The translations under genes were made by a program, and so were the position numbers. Shown in pieces: positions 1 to 7,230 of a stretch of 13,771 nucleotides of DNA. Source of the stretch: Gammaproteobacteria bacterium UBA3498 (GTDB lineage Bacteria > Pseudomonadota > Gammaproteobacteria > Pseudomonadales > Pseudohongiellaceae); NCBI GenBank assembly GCA_002377605.1, contig DFQD01000165.1, positions 1-13,771 of the forward strand, read 5' to 3'. The notes under the pieces were generated by a model, which ran no database searches, had not been told where the DNA came from, and worked only from the letters and a program-made list of their open reading frames with translations. Each line of letters starts with the position of its first letter. The stretch's first letter is position 1.

Positions 1-1444
1 TTGGGCGGGCACTGAACATCTGCCCCAGGTTCAATTTGCCGTGAAAGATGTCTCCATTTATAAGTCCAAATTTTCGCTCCAGATCTATTGGGGTTAGGAC
101 CTGCTGACCAAGAATGAGCTCGCGAAATCCGGGTGCATATTTTTCAACTTGATTTATAACAGTGCTTGCAGCGTCATCTCGATGCGCATCCCAATTCAGA
201 CCCGGATTAAATTGATGACAAAACAAACTCGCGACATGCTTGTCAGGAGGGGCTAATGAATCATCCAATGTGGAAGGAATAAGCATCTCGACAATTGGCT
301 CTCTAGACCAACCTAGCTCTTCCGCATCTTTATAAGCCTGATCGAGATAATCTACTGTTGGCCCAATGATAATTCCAGAAGTAAGGTGATCTTCGGTTGC
401 GCGCTTTTGATTTTTTAAGCAAGTAAAATCGGGTAAATCACGCAACGCGACGTTCATGCGCAAGGTGCCGGAACCATTCTTGTAGTTTTCCATTCTGCGA
501 TTAAATTCTTCAGGAAGATTCCTTGCATTAATCATTCTCTTGAATAAAAGAGTGGGATTTAAGTTGGAAACTACACGAGAGGATTCGATTATTTCACCAT
601 CATCTAGCTCAACTCCTACCGCCTCATTGTTTTTAACTACTACTCGACGAACTGCGCAATTGACTTCGATATCTACACCTTTTGTCTGTGCGTAGGCAGC
701 CATCGATTGTGTTATCGCGCCCATACCGCCAATCGCGTGACCCCAAATGCCTTTTTTGCCATTTACCTCTCCAAAGGCATGGTGGGCCAAGACATAAGCA
801 GTACCTGCCTGTTTAGTGTCACTGTAGGTGCCAACTAAGCCATCGAAGGCAAATGCTGCTTTGACTCGCTGGTCTTTAAAATAGTAATCAAGAAAATCTG
901 AAACGCTCTTTGAAAATATATCCAGGAGAACACGGCCTTCATCAACGTTTAGTTTGCGAAAGCGATTTCCTAACAGCGCAGTTCTAAGAACATCTTTAAA
1001 CCCGCCGCCTACATTAGGGGGAGTCTCAAGGAGAACGCCACGGATTTGATTCGACACTATCTCGATATCACGAAAGAAGCGATCAACTTGTTTTGCATCA
1101 TGGCTTGAAAACTGAGCAATCTCTTTTTTAAGTTCATTTCGACTATGAACAAACGCAAGAAAGTTTCCATCGCTATGGGGGAAAATATTATTTACTTTGC
1201 GCTCAACAATTTTTAATCCGTGTTTATGTAGCTCGAGATCGTTTATAACCTTTGGATTAAGCAGGCTTACCGTATAAGCACCTACGGAATTTCTAAATCC
1301 AGGGTGAAATTCTTCTGTGCTTGCCGGTCCACCGACCTGTTCATTTTTCTCCAGGACCTTTACATGCATACCCGCACTAGCTAGATAACTAGCACAAACA
1401 AGCCCATTGTGGCCTCCCCCAATAATAATAGCGTCTATGGTCAT
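1..1444 (-). CDS. PYROXD2/phytoene-dehydrogenase-like FAD-dependent oxidoreductase, C-terminus cut by window edge
   Basis: About 481 codons read open from the ATG at 1444-1442 to the left edge without a stop. The protein opens MTIDAIIIGGGHNGLVCA, a Rossmann dinucleotide-binding motif in the form typical of the PYROXD2 branch of the phytoene desaturase/amine oxidase superfamily. An Glu-Lys ending the second strand (VLEKNEQVGGPAST) follows, as expected for FAD ribose binding. Near the window edge it has INGDIFHGKLNLGQMFSARP, which matches the C-terminal FAD-contact region of this family. I estimate that only some tens of residues are missing. There is no signal peptide, so it is cytoplasmic, the only gene here with a visible N-terminus that is not exported. 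Family members are flavin oxidoreductases with mostly unassigned substrates; despite the common annotation, a carotenoid substrate is not implied. No strong Shine-Dalgarno site precedes the ATG. It diverges from the cytochrome operon. Confidence 0.88.
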   Translation of the reverse strand, partial: MTIDAIIIGGGHNGLVCASYLASAGMHVKVLEKNEQVGGPASTEEFHPGFRNSVGAYTVSLLNPKVINDLELHKHGLKIVERKVNNIFPHSDGNFLAFVHSRNELKKEIAQFSSHDAKQVDRFFRDIEIVSNQIRGVLLETPPNVGGGFKDVLRTALLGNRFRKLNVDEGRVLLDIFSKSVSDFLDYYFKDQRVKAAFAFDGLVGTYSDTKQAGTAYVLAHHAFGEVNGKKGIWGHAIGGMGAITQSMAAYAQTKGVDIEVNCAVRRVVVKNNEAVGVELDDGEIIESSRVVSNLNPTLLFKRMINARNLPEEFNRRMENYKNGSGTLRMNVALRDLPDFTCLKNQKRATEDHLTSGIIIGPTVDYLDQAYKDAEELGWSREPIVEMLIPSTLDDSLAPPDKHVASLFCHQFNPGLNWDAHRDDAASTVINQVEKYAPGFRELILGQQVLTPIDLERKFGLINGDIFHGKLNLGQMFSARP

Positions 1445-1571
1445 GGCTACCAGAAAAACGAGTTCAATTAATTACTAATAATAACAAAAGAAAATTAAAG
1501 CTCTTGCATAACTTGGTTTTTCAAAGGCAGAAAATGCTGGATTAGAGCACCGAGCTTAAGCCTCAATATTA

Positions 1572-1600
1572 TTGCGGGCTGCCGCCGAGGGTGCTATGTT
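1572..1600 (+). promoter_or_regulatory. candidate sigma70-type promoter for the propeller/cytochrome operon
   Basis: TTGCGG (1572-1577) and TATGTT (1595-1600) are separated by 17 bases, about 75 bases before the GTG start at 1676. The hexamers match the consensus at three and four of six positions, so this is only a candidate. The rest of the 1445-1675 divergent spacer is AT-rich and shows no further structure I can defend. Confidence 0.3.
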
Positions 1601-1665
1601 CAAAGTTGGCAAATTATTAGAACAATTACTCGCAAATTTACCCCAACCAAAATTAAAGACTAATT

Positions 1666-1670
1666 GGAGG
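1666..1670 (+). promoter_or_regulatory. Shine-Dalgarno site fixing a GTG start
   Basis: GGAGG lies five bases before GTG 1676-1678. It overlaps the TTG at 1664, so the longer reading from that TTG is ruled out and the signal peptide begins MKKAIF. Confidence 0.85.
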
Positions 1671-1675
1671 TCCCT

Positions 1676-2773
1676 GTGAAAAAAGCGATTTTCTGCTGCT
1701 TAGCGATATCAGGCTTGCTCAGCTCCACTTCTACTGCCCAAACTTATGTATCTGATTTCGTAGACGGTAAAATTAGCGATCGGCCCATTCGCATTCTGCA
1801 GACTAATTCTGCTGGCGATGATGTGTATGTGTTTAACCCTGACACCATGGAACAAGTTGGCTATATCGAAGACTTGCCTCACAACCACGGGGCGACAGTC
1901 CACGCGGACGGCCTTTATTACTACTTCACCAATGAGCATGATCATACTGTCGATGTCGTTGACACTCGCACATTCGAAATGGTGAAACGTATTCCATTGG
2001 CTAATGGTCCCCATAATCTTTCAGCTAGCATGAGTGCAAGAAAGGTTTATGTGGCAATCATTGCTGAGCCGCTTATACAAGTAATCTCTATGGATACTAA
2101 CGAGATTATTGCCAACATCGAAACTGGCGGCGGAGTTCATAACACTTTTGTAACACCTGATGGCAAATACGCGGTTGGGGGGATGATCGGAGCGAGCGAA
2201 ATAATCGCTATAGATACTGCTACCGACGAAGTGCTATTTGAGACTTCTATTCCGTACTCTCAGAATCCATTTACGGGTGGTGTACGCCCACTAACTTTCA
2301 CAGTTAATGAGGATGGTTCCACTCGTTCAATGTTGGTGAATGTTGGAGGATGGCATGGCTTCTGGGAAATCGACTGGGAAACCCAGGAAGTACTGAACAA
2401 AATTAGTCCTCCTGTAGCGTCCTGGAATCGCATGGACCAAACTGCAGATGGAATCCAAAGCGCTCCAAGTCATGGCATTGTTGTACTGCCTGATCAGAGC
2501 CAGGTTTGGCATTCAAGCCGTGCCACTTCTCACATTTATGGCTACACTTACCCTGATTTTGAATACATCGGAAGAGTTTATATTGGCAACCCTGCTTGGA
2601 TTACCACTACACCAGATAGTAATTATCTATGGGTAGGAGTTTCAGGCCATAACCAAACAGCCGTAGTCGATGTGCATAATCAAGAAGTGATAAAACGCTT
2701 TCCAGTAGGACAGGCACCTAAGCGTATCTTCACTGCAATCATGCCTGAGGATTGGGGAGGCGAAGCACCATGA
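1676..2773 (+). CDS. secreted YVTN-type seven-bladed beta-propeller protein
   Basis: 365 residues from a GTG start with a perfect Shine-Dalgarno site. Residues 1-22 form a Sec signal peptide (MKKAIFCC...STSTAQ), placing the protein in the periplasm. The rest is a run of beta-propeller blades of the YVTN/lactonase-like fold, each with a turn such as VTPDGKYAVGG (159-169) or TTPDSNYLWVG (311-321) followed by a V-D-x-x strand end. I count about seven blades, the last probably closed by N-terminal strands around residues 38-58. There is no CxxCH and no recognisable lactonase catalytic set. Thirteen histidines are present; His71, His113, His155 and His266 sit at the same place in four blades, seven residues before the blade's Asp-Gly turn or its equivalent. 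That is reminiscent of metal-binding propellers but is not proof. The stop overlaps the next gene's start as ATGA, so the cytochrome lipoproteins downstream are co-translated. Inferred role: periplasmic partner or catalytic subunit of a redox module. Confidence 0.85.
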   Translation: MKKAIFCCLAISGLLSSTSTAQTYVSDFVDGKISDRPIRILQTNSAGDDVYVFNPDTMEQVGYIEDLPHNHGATVHADGLYYYFTNEHDHTVDVVDTRTFEMVKRIPLANGPHNLSASMSARKVYVAIIAEPLIQVISMDTNEIIANIETGGGVHNTFVTPDGKYAVGGMIGASEIIAIDTATDEVLFETSIPYSQNPFTGGVRPLTFTVNEDGSTRSMLVNVGGWHGFWEIDWETQEVLNKISPPVASWNRMDQTADGIQSAPSHGIVVLPDQSQVWHSSRATSHIYGYTYPDFEYIGRVYIGNPAWITTTPDSNYLWVGVSGHNQTAVVDVHNQEVIKRFPVGQAPKRIFTAIMPEDWGGEAP

Positions 2774-3678
2774 ATGGTCCTACCACGCGATGGTTTGCAA
2801 TTGCGGTATTAACAATGTTCGTTATCGGTTGCGGAGAACAGGAATCAGCTCCTTCAACACCACAAACAACCCAGACTAGTGACGCCGCAGTGACCAGGGA
2901 TACGCCGAAGGGATTGGATTTCGAATTCTACAAGGAATCAGTAGAACCAATTTTTATCCGATATCGCGGTGGTTTTGTTGGCTCAGACACAGCTTGTGTT
3001 GCCTGTCATACAGTACAAGCAAATGCTCCGCTTGGCCTGGTAGCTTTAACCGAAGAAAACGGCGAAGTGTATTGGACAGAAGAGCAGTCGCGAACCAATA
3101 TGGAAAACGTTGCACTATTAGTTAATCCGAGCGCTCCAGAAACTAGCCGTATTCTAATGGCTCCCCTTGCACCTACGGCAGGTGGTGAAGCACATTCTGG
3201 CGGAATCTTCTGGGATTCCGCGAATCACAGTGAATATCGAATAATTTCCCAATGGATCGCAACCGGAAATCCAAATGCAGGTGCTGAACCTACCGTAGAT
3301 GTAGATTTCGAATTTTTCCGCTCATGTGTTCAGCCAATTTTTGTAAATCCGATTGAGAACGCAATGCCCTGTATTGAATGTCACAGCGGACAATTTGCCA
3401 TTCCAAATCCGGACAACAGCTATTGGACCGTTGAGCAATCTCGACAGTCATTTGAAGAACTAATGACTTTTGTTGACCCTGGGCGACCAGACTACAGTCG
3501 TTTTCTGCATAAACCACTGCATCCGGATGCTGGCGGAGATTTAATGCATAACGGAGGAAGACGCTGGTACTCGCAAGACGACCCAGAGCGTCGAGCACTT
3601 GAAGATTGGGTTCGCGGTGATGCTATGGGCGACCAATGCCCACCGGCCTTGCAGTTCGATTATCCGCCAAGGCCCTAA
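2770..3678 (+). CDS. diheme c-type cytochrome lipoprotein with duplicated domain
   Basis: 302 residues from ATG 2770, whose A is followed by the preceding gene's TGA (ATGA overlap); GGGGAGG lies nine bases upstream. The signal peptide ends in a lipobox, VIGC with Cys21, so it is probably a lipid-anchored periplasmic protein. A Ser/Thr/Gln-rich linker (about 22-47) leads into two copies of one domain. Copy 1 (about 49-168) starts DFEFYKESVEPIF and has haem motif CVACH at 76-80. Copy 2 (about 178-292) starts DFEFFRSCVQPIF and has CIECH at 201-205. Both copies continue with YWTxEQSR, a VxPxxPxxSR element and a GG-H-x-GG segment before a closing W. Two covalent haems are therefore expected. The family is not one I can name; it resembles the cytochrome-like domains common beside PSD1 proteins. 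Inferred job: passing electrons between the propeller protein and the small cytochrome downstream. Confidence 0.85.
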   Translation: MNGPTTRWFAIAVLTMFVIGCGEQESAPSTPQTTQTSDAAVTRDTPKGLDFEFYKESVEPIFIRYRGGFVGSDTACVACHTVQANAPLGLVALTEENGEVYWTEEQSRTNMENVALLVNPSAPETSRILMAPLAPTAGGEAHSGGIFWDSANHSEYRIISQWIATGNPNAGAEPTVDVDFEFFRSCVQPIFVNPIENAMPCIECHSGQFAIPNPDNSYWTVEQSRQSFEELMTFVDPGRPDYSRFLHKPLHPDAGGDLMHNGGRRWYSQDDPERRALEDWVRGDAMGDQCPPALQFDYPPRP

Positions 3679-3682
3679 AACC

Positions 3683-4084
3683 ATGCGATCACGGATAAAT
3701 CGAGCAGTATTAACTGCCTCTCTTATATTGCTCGCTAGTTGTTCAGATCCTGTACCTGAAACTTCCATGGATGGAATTTTCACTGTTCAGCAAGCCGAGC
3801 GTGGTAGACCTTTGTTCGATGACCTTTGCCAACGCTGCCACAGTTTACAAGAATTCTCTGGTCGGACATTCGATGCTATCTGGGCTGGCGTTCCGGCAGC
3901 AGCCCTCTACGCCAGAATCGCTAACACTATGCCTTTAGATCAACCAGGTAGTTTAAGCATCGCTCAAGTTTCTAATCTGATGGCTCATATTCTTAGTGAG
4001 AACGGAAATCCTGCGGGAGACACGCCGCTTGAAGGTGACCTAGATTACTTAATGACTATTACCTTAGCCCGCGCAAGCGAATAG
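3683..4084 (+). CDS. small monoheme cytochrome c lipoprotein
   Basis: 133 residues. The start is taken at ATG 3683, four bases after the previous stop, because it gives a clean lipoprotein signal (MRSRINRAVLTASLILLASC, Cys20). An upstream ATG at 3599 in the same frame lies inside the diheme gene and would put about 28 unrelated residues ahead of the signal. The mature domain is a class I cytochrome c: CQRCH at 49-53 supplies the thioether cysteines and proximal His, and Met83 in NTMPLDQPG is the likely distal ligand, as in cytochrome domains of alcohol dehydrogenases. The C-terminal helix follows (SIAQVSNLMAHIL). It is the last gene of the propeller-diheme-monoheme operon, and its likely job is to hand electrons onward to the respiratory chain. 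The ribosome site is weak (AAGG about ten bases upstream), fitting translational coupling. Confidence 0.86.
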   Translation: MRSRINRAVLTASLILLASCSDPVPETSMDGIFTVQQAERGRPLFDDLCQRCHSLQEFSGRTFDAIWAGVPAAALYARIANTMPLDQPGSLSIAQVSNLMAHILSENGNPAGDTPLEGDLDYLMTITLARASE

Positions 4085-4149
4085 TAAACTCACCTGTTAA
4101 TTTTTTAATCAATTGGTTTAGGATTCTAAACTTTTGGGACAAAACTTCT

Positions 4150-4184
4150 TCAAAGCATAAACTTTGAAATCTAAATCAGATTTC
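4150..4184. repeat. two overlapping inverted repeats between convergent genes
   Basis: TCAAAG (4150-4155) pairs with CTTTGA (4162-4167), and GAAATCT (4166-4172) pairs with AGATTTC (4178-4184). The inner arms share two bases, so the two hairpins exclude each other. They fill the space between the monoheme cytochrome stop and the convergent M20 peptidase stop and may act as a weak terminator region. Neither is followed by a clear run of T, so the assignment is tentative. Confidence 0.3.
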
Positions 4185-4187
4185 GAC

Positions 4188-5738
4188 TTACCTACTGCCG
4201 AACTGCGCAAGCACAACGCCATATACTGCCATTGCATCCCAGATATTTTGAATGCGTATGTTTTCGTCTCGACCATGCTGATTGTTGTCATGGTTTGCTA
4301 ATGGCAGAACGATAATCGGCGTATCCACTCGATCATCGAACGCATTGAGCGGAAGTGTGCCACCCATGCTGGGCGTCAAAATCAGATCAGGAGTTAACTC
4401 CTGCATGATTCTAATAAGTTTTTGCGCAATAGGGCTGTCCATTGGCGTCCTTAATCCTGCATTTCCAGTTCCACGCCAATCAAGTTTGGCAACTTTCTCG
4501 TTATTGCGTAGTTGTTCCGCAGTAGGATCACCATGAACAATATAAAATCCTTCTCTTTCAACATGGTCTTTTATCAGTTGCCGCAATCTTGCTGGATTTT
4601 GATTCGGCACCATTCTCAAATTAAGTGAAACAGTCGCTGAGGGAAGAATGATATTACGCCCTTGAAGACCCACCCCTCCTGCCACAATTCCCCGGGCATT
4701 TATTGCTGGCAGAGTGACTAGCTCTTCCAATCTTACACCTCCACCCTCAGGAGTGTGAATGGACAATTCGTTTTGCAAACCAGTACTAGTATCTGGCATT
4801 GCATTTATAGCAGCGCGCTCGAGCTCCGAAAGTGTTGCAACATTATCGTAATAACCATTCACCAAGATACGCCCTGTTTCATCGCGCATACTTGTTAATA
4901 AATAAGATAGCTGCATGATCGGATTTGGCGCCCAGTTACCATAATGACCCGAATGCAGCGGTCTAGTAGCACCATAAGTAGTGATATCGACCGTAGCACT
5001 TCCCCGTACCCCAAAAACCAGTTGCGCATGGCGAGATTGATGCATCGGACCGTCACAGAAAAGCAGCAGATCAGCATCAAATAAGCCAGGATTGGCATCA
5101 ATGACCTGTCCTAAAGTGGGAGAACCTCTTTCCTCCTCTCCATCGAAAAGTAATTTTAGATTTACTGATAACTCAATTCCGTTTTCACGCAACGCATCAA
5201 GCGTATGAATTATCGCTATTACCGGCATCTTGTCATCGCCTGCAGAGCGCGCATAGAGCCGCCACTCTGGATCGAACTCACCATTTACCGAATCTAAATT
5301 AATTGGATCGCCTCCTGGTAACGGCGCATCAATCAAAGTTGGCGTAAAAGGTGGGTAAGTCCAATTTTCTTCCTGCACTGGTTGGCCATCGAAATGAGCA
5401 TAGAGAAGCAATGTTTCTGTTGCGCCTGGTGTATTTATTTCCCCATATACATAAGGAGAGCGGCCAGCCCGCAGAACTCGTGTTTCGATACCTCGGCTTT
5501 GCAACATAGAGATAATGAGATCTACATTGTCATCCATGTCATCAAGATTGGCAGAGTCATTAGGCAAGGAAAGAAGGTCTACGAAATCTTCTATTATTTG
5601 CTGCTCCCGCTCGCTCCGGTATTCATTCACTGCCGCCGCGATTTCTAAAGTGGATTGCTGAGCAAGCGCTGCAAATGATAAAAGAGAGATTAGAGCTGAA
5701 ACCAAGCTCGACAAACCGAAAATATTGGCCTTTTTCAT
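4188..5738 (-). CDS. secreted M20-family metallopeptidase (dipeptidase-like)
   Basis: 516 residues with a Sec signal peptide (residues 1-26, ending FAALA before QQ). The dizinc M20/M25/M40 catalytic set is visible in order: His115 and Asp117 in YAHFDGQP, Asp168 in SAGDDKMP as the bridging ligand, the Glu cluster 201-203 in DGEEERGSP holding the catalytic base and a ligand, and His488 in QHGRDENIRI as the last ligand. SGHYGNWAPNP in the middle is the usual start of the lid/dimerisation domain, and MGGTLPLNAF gives the glycine-rich substrate loop. The length fits the longer CNDP/carnosinase-like dipeptidases. The predicted role is removal of residues from small peptides or N-acyl amino acids in the periplasm. 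AGGAG lies 11 bases before the ATG. It is transcribed toward the cytochrome operon and diverges from the FAH-family gene. The substrate cannot be named. Confidence 0.9.
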   Translation of the reverse strand: MKKANIFGLSSLVSALISLLSFAALAQQSTLEIAAAVNEYRSEREQQIIEDFVDLLSLPNDSANLDDMDDNVDLIISMLQSRGIETRVLRAGRSPYVYGEINTPGATETLLLYAHFDGQPVQEENWTYPPFTPTLIDAPLPGGDPINLDSVNGEFDPEWRLYARSAGDDKMPVIAIIHTLDALRENGIELSVNLKLLFDGEEERGSPTLGQVIDANPGLFDADLLLFCDGPMHQSRHAQLVFGVRGSATVDITTYGATRPLHSGHYGNWAPNPIMQLSYLLTSMRDETGRILVNGYYDNVATLSELERAAINAMPDTSTGLQNELSIHTPEGGGVRLEELVTLPAINARGIVAGGVGLQGRNIILPSATVSLNLRMVPNQNPARLRQLIKDHVEREGFYIVHGDPTAEQLRNNEKVAKLDWRGTGNAGLRTPMDSPIAQKLIRIMQELTPDLILTPSMGGTLPLNAFDDRVDTPIIVLPLANHDNNQHGRDENIRIQNIWDAMAVYGVVLAQFGSR

Positions 5739-5928
5739 TTCAAGAGCGACTCCTGCTATTACATTTCTGGAAACCTGAAGGAAATACTATCGAATGAGCA
5801 AGGCTCTAACCCCTAAAATAGGCACTTAGAAGCATGTAATAATCTGGACAAGTCCACACCAGAAAGATACCTTTACTACCTCTTACAAGCCCTATTCATC
5901 CTTTCAGTGCCCCGCACGGGAGAGAAAT
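5739..5928. other. divergent intergenic spacer
   Basis: 190 bases between the M20 peptidase start and the FAH-family start. The only structure seen is the short palindrome TGGACAAGTCCA and the Shine-Dalgarno sites of the two flanking genes (AGGAG on the minus strand at 5750-5754, GGGAGA on the plus strand at 5918-5923). I could not find a convincing -35/-10 pair in either direction. Confidence 0.5.
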
Positions 5929-7089
5929 ATGATAAGAAAAACCCTTGCCTCCCTAACACTTGGGTTGGCGCTGGCTCTTTCAGCCAGCAGCCTGTTTGCC
6001 CAAGCCTCAGAGTCCGTAGAACCCTTCAAGGTAGGAACATTCGCGACAGATGACACGCCATTCGTAGGCTTGGTCGTTCGCGATGACTCACTAATTGTCG
6101 ACCTCGTAGCGGCGAATCGCGCCATGCAGCTACAACCTCAGTATGCCAGATTGGATATGCCCAATACTATGCTTGGGCTCATCGAGCAGTATGAATATGG
6201 TCTGAAAGGCAGAGTCTACGAAGTCATGAACTGGTTAGTAGAAGATGGCCTACTCAGCGGCAATAACCGTCCAGGCTATATTCATGATGTCGAAGCAGTA
6301 GATATTCTTGCCCCAATTCAATATCCGAGCAAAGTAATGAATGCTGCTGTTAATTTCTACACTCACGCCTGTGAGGGATGTACCCAGGAACAACTGGCCC
6401 AGCGCACTCGCGAGCGTCAGGAAGATCGAGGCGTACCCTATTTATTCCTGAAGCCCACCCGTGGCGCTATCGTCGGAAGCGGCGAAGACATCATCATGCC
6501 ATTTGGTCGCGATGAAATTGAATATGAAGTAGAAATGGCCATTGTTTTCGGCAAGGCAGGCAAATATGTTTCTGCAAGCCGCGCTTATGATCACGTATTC
6601 GGTTACATGGTAGCTATGGACGTTTCTGACCGCGGCGGCCGCCCACCAGGTGGTTACGGCGTTCGTTCGGATTGGTTTGTAGGCAAAGGACACGACACTT
6701 TCGCCCCTCATGGGCCTTGGATCGTGCCTAAAGAGTTTTATGGCGATCCAATGAACCGTCTTCACCAAATTACAGTAATAGACGGGGTTACAGTTCAAGA
6801 AGCCCAGGCAGGTGACATGATTCACAATATTCCGGAATTAATTGAATATGCCTCATCTCTAATTACAGTATTTCCAGGTGACGTGCTACAAAGCGGTACT
6901 TCTGGTGGCACTGGGGCCGGCCGTGTACAACGTGCAACGGGGTCAGGATTCTTGGTAGATGGTGAAACCATAGAAGCCTCAATTGAAGGTATTGGCACCT
7001 TACGTCACACAATCAGACAGGAATTAACAATCCCTGATGATTTGTCTGGGGCACAATTGCCGCCTACTTCCTCTTATAGAGATAACTAG
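5929..7089 (+). CDS. exported fumarylacetoacetate hydrolase (FAH)-family protein
   Basis: 386 residues; GGGAGAG lies four bases before the ATG. Residues 1-24 form a Sec signal peptide (MIRKTLASLTL...SSLFA before QA), which is unusual because FAH-family enzymes are normally cytosolic. The FAH catalytic domain starts near residue 135. His146 and Glu149 (HACEGC) sit where family members have the catalytic His-x-x-Glu. FLKPTRGAIVGSGEDI follows, then metal ligands Glu200 and Glu202 in EYEVEMAI and Asp231 in AMDVSDRGGR. GKGHDTFAPHGPW and PGDVLQSGTSGGTG are further family signatures. The family performs Mg2+- or Ca2+-dependent C-C hydrolysis, decarboxylation or hydration of oxo-acids. A Cys148-x-x-Cys151 pair lies inside the active-site motif and could form a disulfide in the periplasm. 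The gene ends at a strong terminator. The substrate is unknown. Confidence 0.9.
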   Translation: MIRKTLASLTLGLALALSASSLFAQASESVEPFKVGTFATDDTPFVGLVVRDDSLIVDLVAANRAMQLQPQYARLDMPNTMLGLIEQYEYGLKGRVYEVMNWLVEDGLLSGNNRPGYIHDVEAVDILAPIQYPSKVMNAAVNFYTHACEGCTQEQLAQRTRERQEDRGVPYLFLKPTRGAIVGSGEDIIMPFGRDEIEYEVEMAIVFGKAGKYVSASRAYDHVFGYMVAMDVSDRGGRPPGGYGVRSDWFVGKGHDTFAPHGPWIVPKEFYGDPMNRLHQITVIDGVTVQEAQAGDMIHNIPELIEYASSLITVFPGDVLQSGTSGGTGAGRVQRATGSGFLVDGETIEASIEGIGTLRHTIRQELTIPDDLSGAQLPPTSSYRDN

Positions 7090-7133
7090 GAACCTATTGC
7101 TTCTGGTCAGCAATAGTTGCTGAAGAAAAAGTG

Positions 7134-7167
7134 AAACCCCAACCCGTCAAGCGGGTTGGGGTTTTTT
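7134..7167 (+). terminator. strong rho-independent terminator
   Basis: AAACCCCAACCCG (7134-7146) pairs perfectly with CGGGTTGGGGTTT (7152-7164) around the loop TCAAG, and the T-run extends to 7167. It lies 44 bases after the FAH-family stop and should end that transcript, so the cupin downstream probably has its own promoter. Confidence 0.95.
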
Positions 7168-7230
7168 ACTGAATGACATCATTAATTAAAGTAGTATTTT
7201 TAGCGCGCTGATCCCAAATAGGAGTACAGA

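Noticed and set aside
1664..1675. A longer reading of the propeller gene from TTG 1664.
   Set aside because: The TTG overlaps the GGAGG ribosome site that serves GTG 1676, and the extra residues would precede a normal signal peptide.
3599..3682. A longer monoheme cytochrome starting at ATG 3599.
   Set aside because: It lies inside the diheme gene, has no ribosome site and would bury the lipoprotein signal behind unrelated residues.
7095..7115. Hairpin TATTGC/GCAATA after the FAH-family gene.
   Set aside because: The loop is nine bases and there is no T-run; the strong terminator 20 bases further on explains transcript ending.
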